DNA of 64,000 nucleotides, taken from the NCBI RefSeq assembly GCF_964253035.1, contig NZ_CAXUQL020000002.1, positions 310,001-374,000 of the forward strand, given 5' to 3'. The position numbers were made by a program, and so were the translations under genes. The notes beneath the pieces were generated by a model. It was given only the letters and a program-made list of their open reading frames with translations, made no database searches and had not been told where the DNA came from. Below are positions 63,405-64,000 of the stretch, piece by piece (position 1 is the first letter of the stretch; every line of letters starts with the position of its first letter). This DNA comes from Pseudorhodoferax sp032153935 (GTDB lineage Bacteria > Pseudomonadota > Gammaproteobacteria > Burkholderiales > Burkholderiaceae_C).

Positions 63405-64000
63405 TACCGCGACGGCCCATCTCGCTCCCGACGTGCGCGAGTTGCTCGTTCTGGATGACGAGGCGCGCGTCCAGTCAATGCAACGCGACCGGTGGATCGA
63501 CTATGGCCGGGCCAGTGCTGTCCTCGATCGACTCGATCATTTGCTGACAACACCGCAACGCGACCGGATGCCATGTCTGCTGTTGCATGGGGACTCCAAT
63601 ATCGGCAAGACGCAGATCGTGCGCAAGTTCATTCGCGACCATCCATCGACGTTCGATGAAGAGCGCGGCGTGGAGCTGCGCCAGGTCATCTGCATGCAGA
63701 TGCCTCCCCTGCCCGATCAGAAGCGCTTCTACAGCGCCCTGCTCTTTGAGATCGGCGCACCCCACAGCCCGAAGGCCAGCGTGACCGACCTGGAGGGAAT
63801 CGCACGTACGCTGCTGCGGGGAATGAAGCCGCGGCTGCTGGTAGTGGACGAGGTGCATCATTTGCTCGCGGGAAACTACCGCGAGCAACGTGCTGCAATG
63901 AATCTTCTCAAGTATCTGGCGAATGACCAGAAGATGTGCGTAGTGCTCGTCGGCACCGCCGATGCCGTGGTGGCCTTGCAAACCGATGCGCAGATGAGCA
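63388..64000 (+). CDS. tniB: TniB-type AAA+ ATPase, incomplete at window edge
   Basis: The ATG at 63388 has a CGGAGGAA site and lies inside the tniA end. The 204 visible residues contain Walker A LLHGDSNIGKTQIVRKF and Walker B RLLVVDEVHHLL, as in TniB/TnsC-type regulators that select target DNA for the transposase. The frame is open to the last base, so the C-terminus is outside. Confidence 0.88.
   Translation, partial: MPKSGDTATAHLAPDVRELLVLDDEARVQSMQRDRWIDYGRASAVLDRLDHLLTTPQRDRMPCLLLHGDSNIGKTQIVRKFIRDHPSTFDEERGVELRQVICMQMPPLPDQKRFYSALLFEIGAPHSPKASVTDLEGIARTLLRGMKPRLLVVDEVHHLLAGNYREQRAAMNLLKYLANDQKMCVVLVGTADAVVALQTDAQMS

Larger units (their letters stand above)
61545..64000 (+). mobile_element. 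Tn402/Tn5053-like (TniA-TniB) transposon, left part
   Basis: The element begins within the LivK-type gene, likely at TGTTGTGG (61545), and carries tniA and tniB in the usual order before leaving the window. Members of this group have TGT-type ends with several transposase-binding repeats, and one such repeat pair is visible at 61558-61594. The right end, tniQ, resolvase and any cargo are outside. The exact first base is inferred from where the host frame loses similarity. Confidence 0.75.

Overview
The window is GC-rich and densely coded. Its gene content (CadR-type metal efflux, PAP2 and LspA genes as in pbr clusters, LivFGHM-type acyl degradation loci, Tn402-like and IS91-like elements) points to a Burkholderiales beta-proteobacterium, most likely a member of the Comamonadaceae. 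That assignment is inferred from protein style and layout; no rRNA or tRNA gene was seen. Much of the window is accessory DNA.

Region 1 (1-24155) is a metal and thiol-redox island. It starts with a MerR-type regulator that is almost entirely outside the window and a divergent P-type ATPase gene split by an IS5-family element. An ACR3/BASS-type transporter, an aspartoacylase-like gene and a fragment of an SRAP (YedK/HMCES) gene follow. Next come two facing thiol-redox groups: dsbA / cation transporter / tlpA on the plus strand, and cadR / tlpA / dsbB / dsbA-like on the minus strand. A tightly coupled minus-strand operon then reads cadA (five metal-binding domains), PAP2 phosphatase, TRAP transporter Q and M, and lspA. 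It is preceded by a fatty acid hydroxylase, nadE, MAPEG operon, and a dsbD-like gene runs divergently. Four promoters share a -35 TTGACC/T, a 19-bp spacer and a dyad-like centre. They lie before the broken ATPase, dsbA, cadA and the hydroxylase operon, which suggests one CadR-type regulon covering metal efflux, disulfide chemistry and lipid or NAD genes. A large tyrosine recombinase (22443-24155) marks a probable island edge, followed by two orphan antitoxin-like genes.

Region 2 (25576-35181) is a beta-oxidation locus: acyl-CoA dehydrogenase, thiolase and SDR on the minus strand; a divergent AraC-type regulator, a FadB-like fusion enzyme, a second acyl-CoA dehydrogenase, an enoyl-CoA hydratase and a nitronate-monooxygenase-like flavoprotein on the plus strand.

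Region 3 (35182-44270) is a mobile/defence-like insert. It holds an IS91-like recombinase-transposase pair, a frameshifted membrane-anchored gene, a lower-GC two-gene cassette encoding a TIR-like protein (CAP12/Pycsar type) and a small helical protein, and two divergent operons. One is sigma-like protein / 138-aa helical protein / ImmA-IrrE metalloprotease; the other is DUF2188 / TIR / three-helix membrane protein. A nested inverted repeat lies between them. This divergent module is the best candidate for an undescribed system.

Region 4 (44271-61544) is a second acyl-CoA degradation locus: a tannase-family lipoprotein without the usual active-site cysteine pair, CoA transferase, APH-like kinase, LivMHFG transporter, thiolase, SDR, a LAL-type LuxR regulator, acyl-CoA ligase, MDR-type reductase and acyl-CoA dehydrogenase. 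The matching LivK-type binding protein is cut off by a TniA/TniB transposon that runs out of the right edge.
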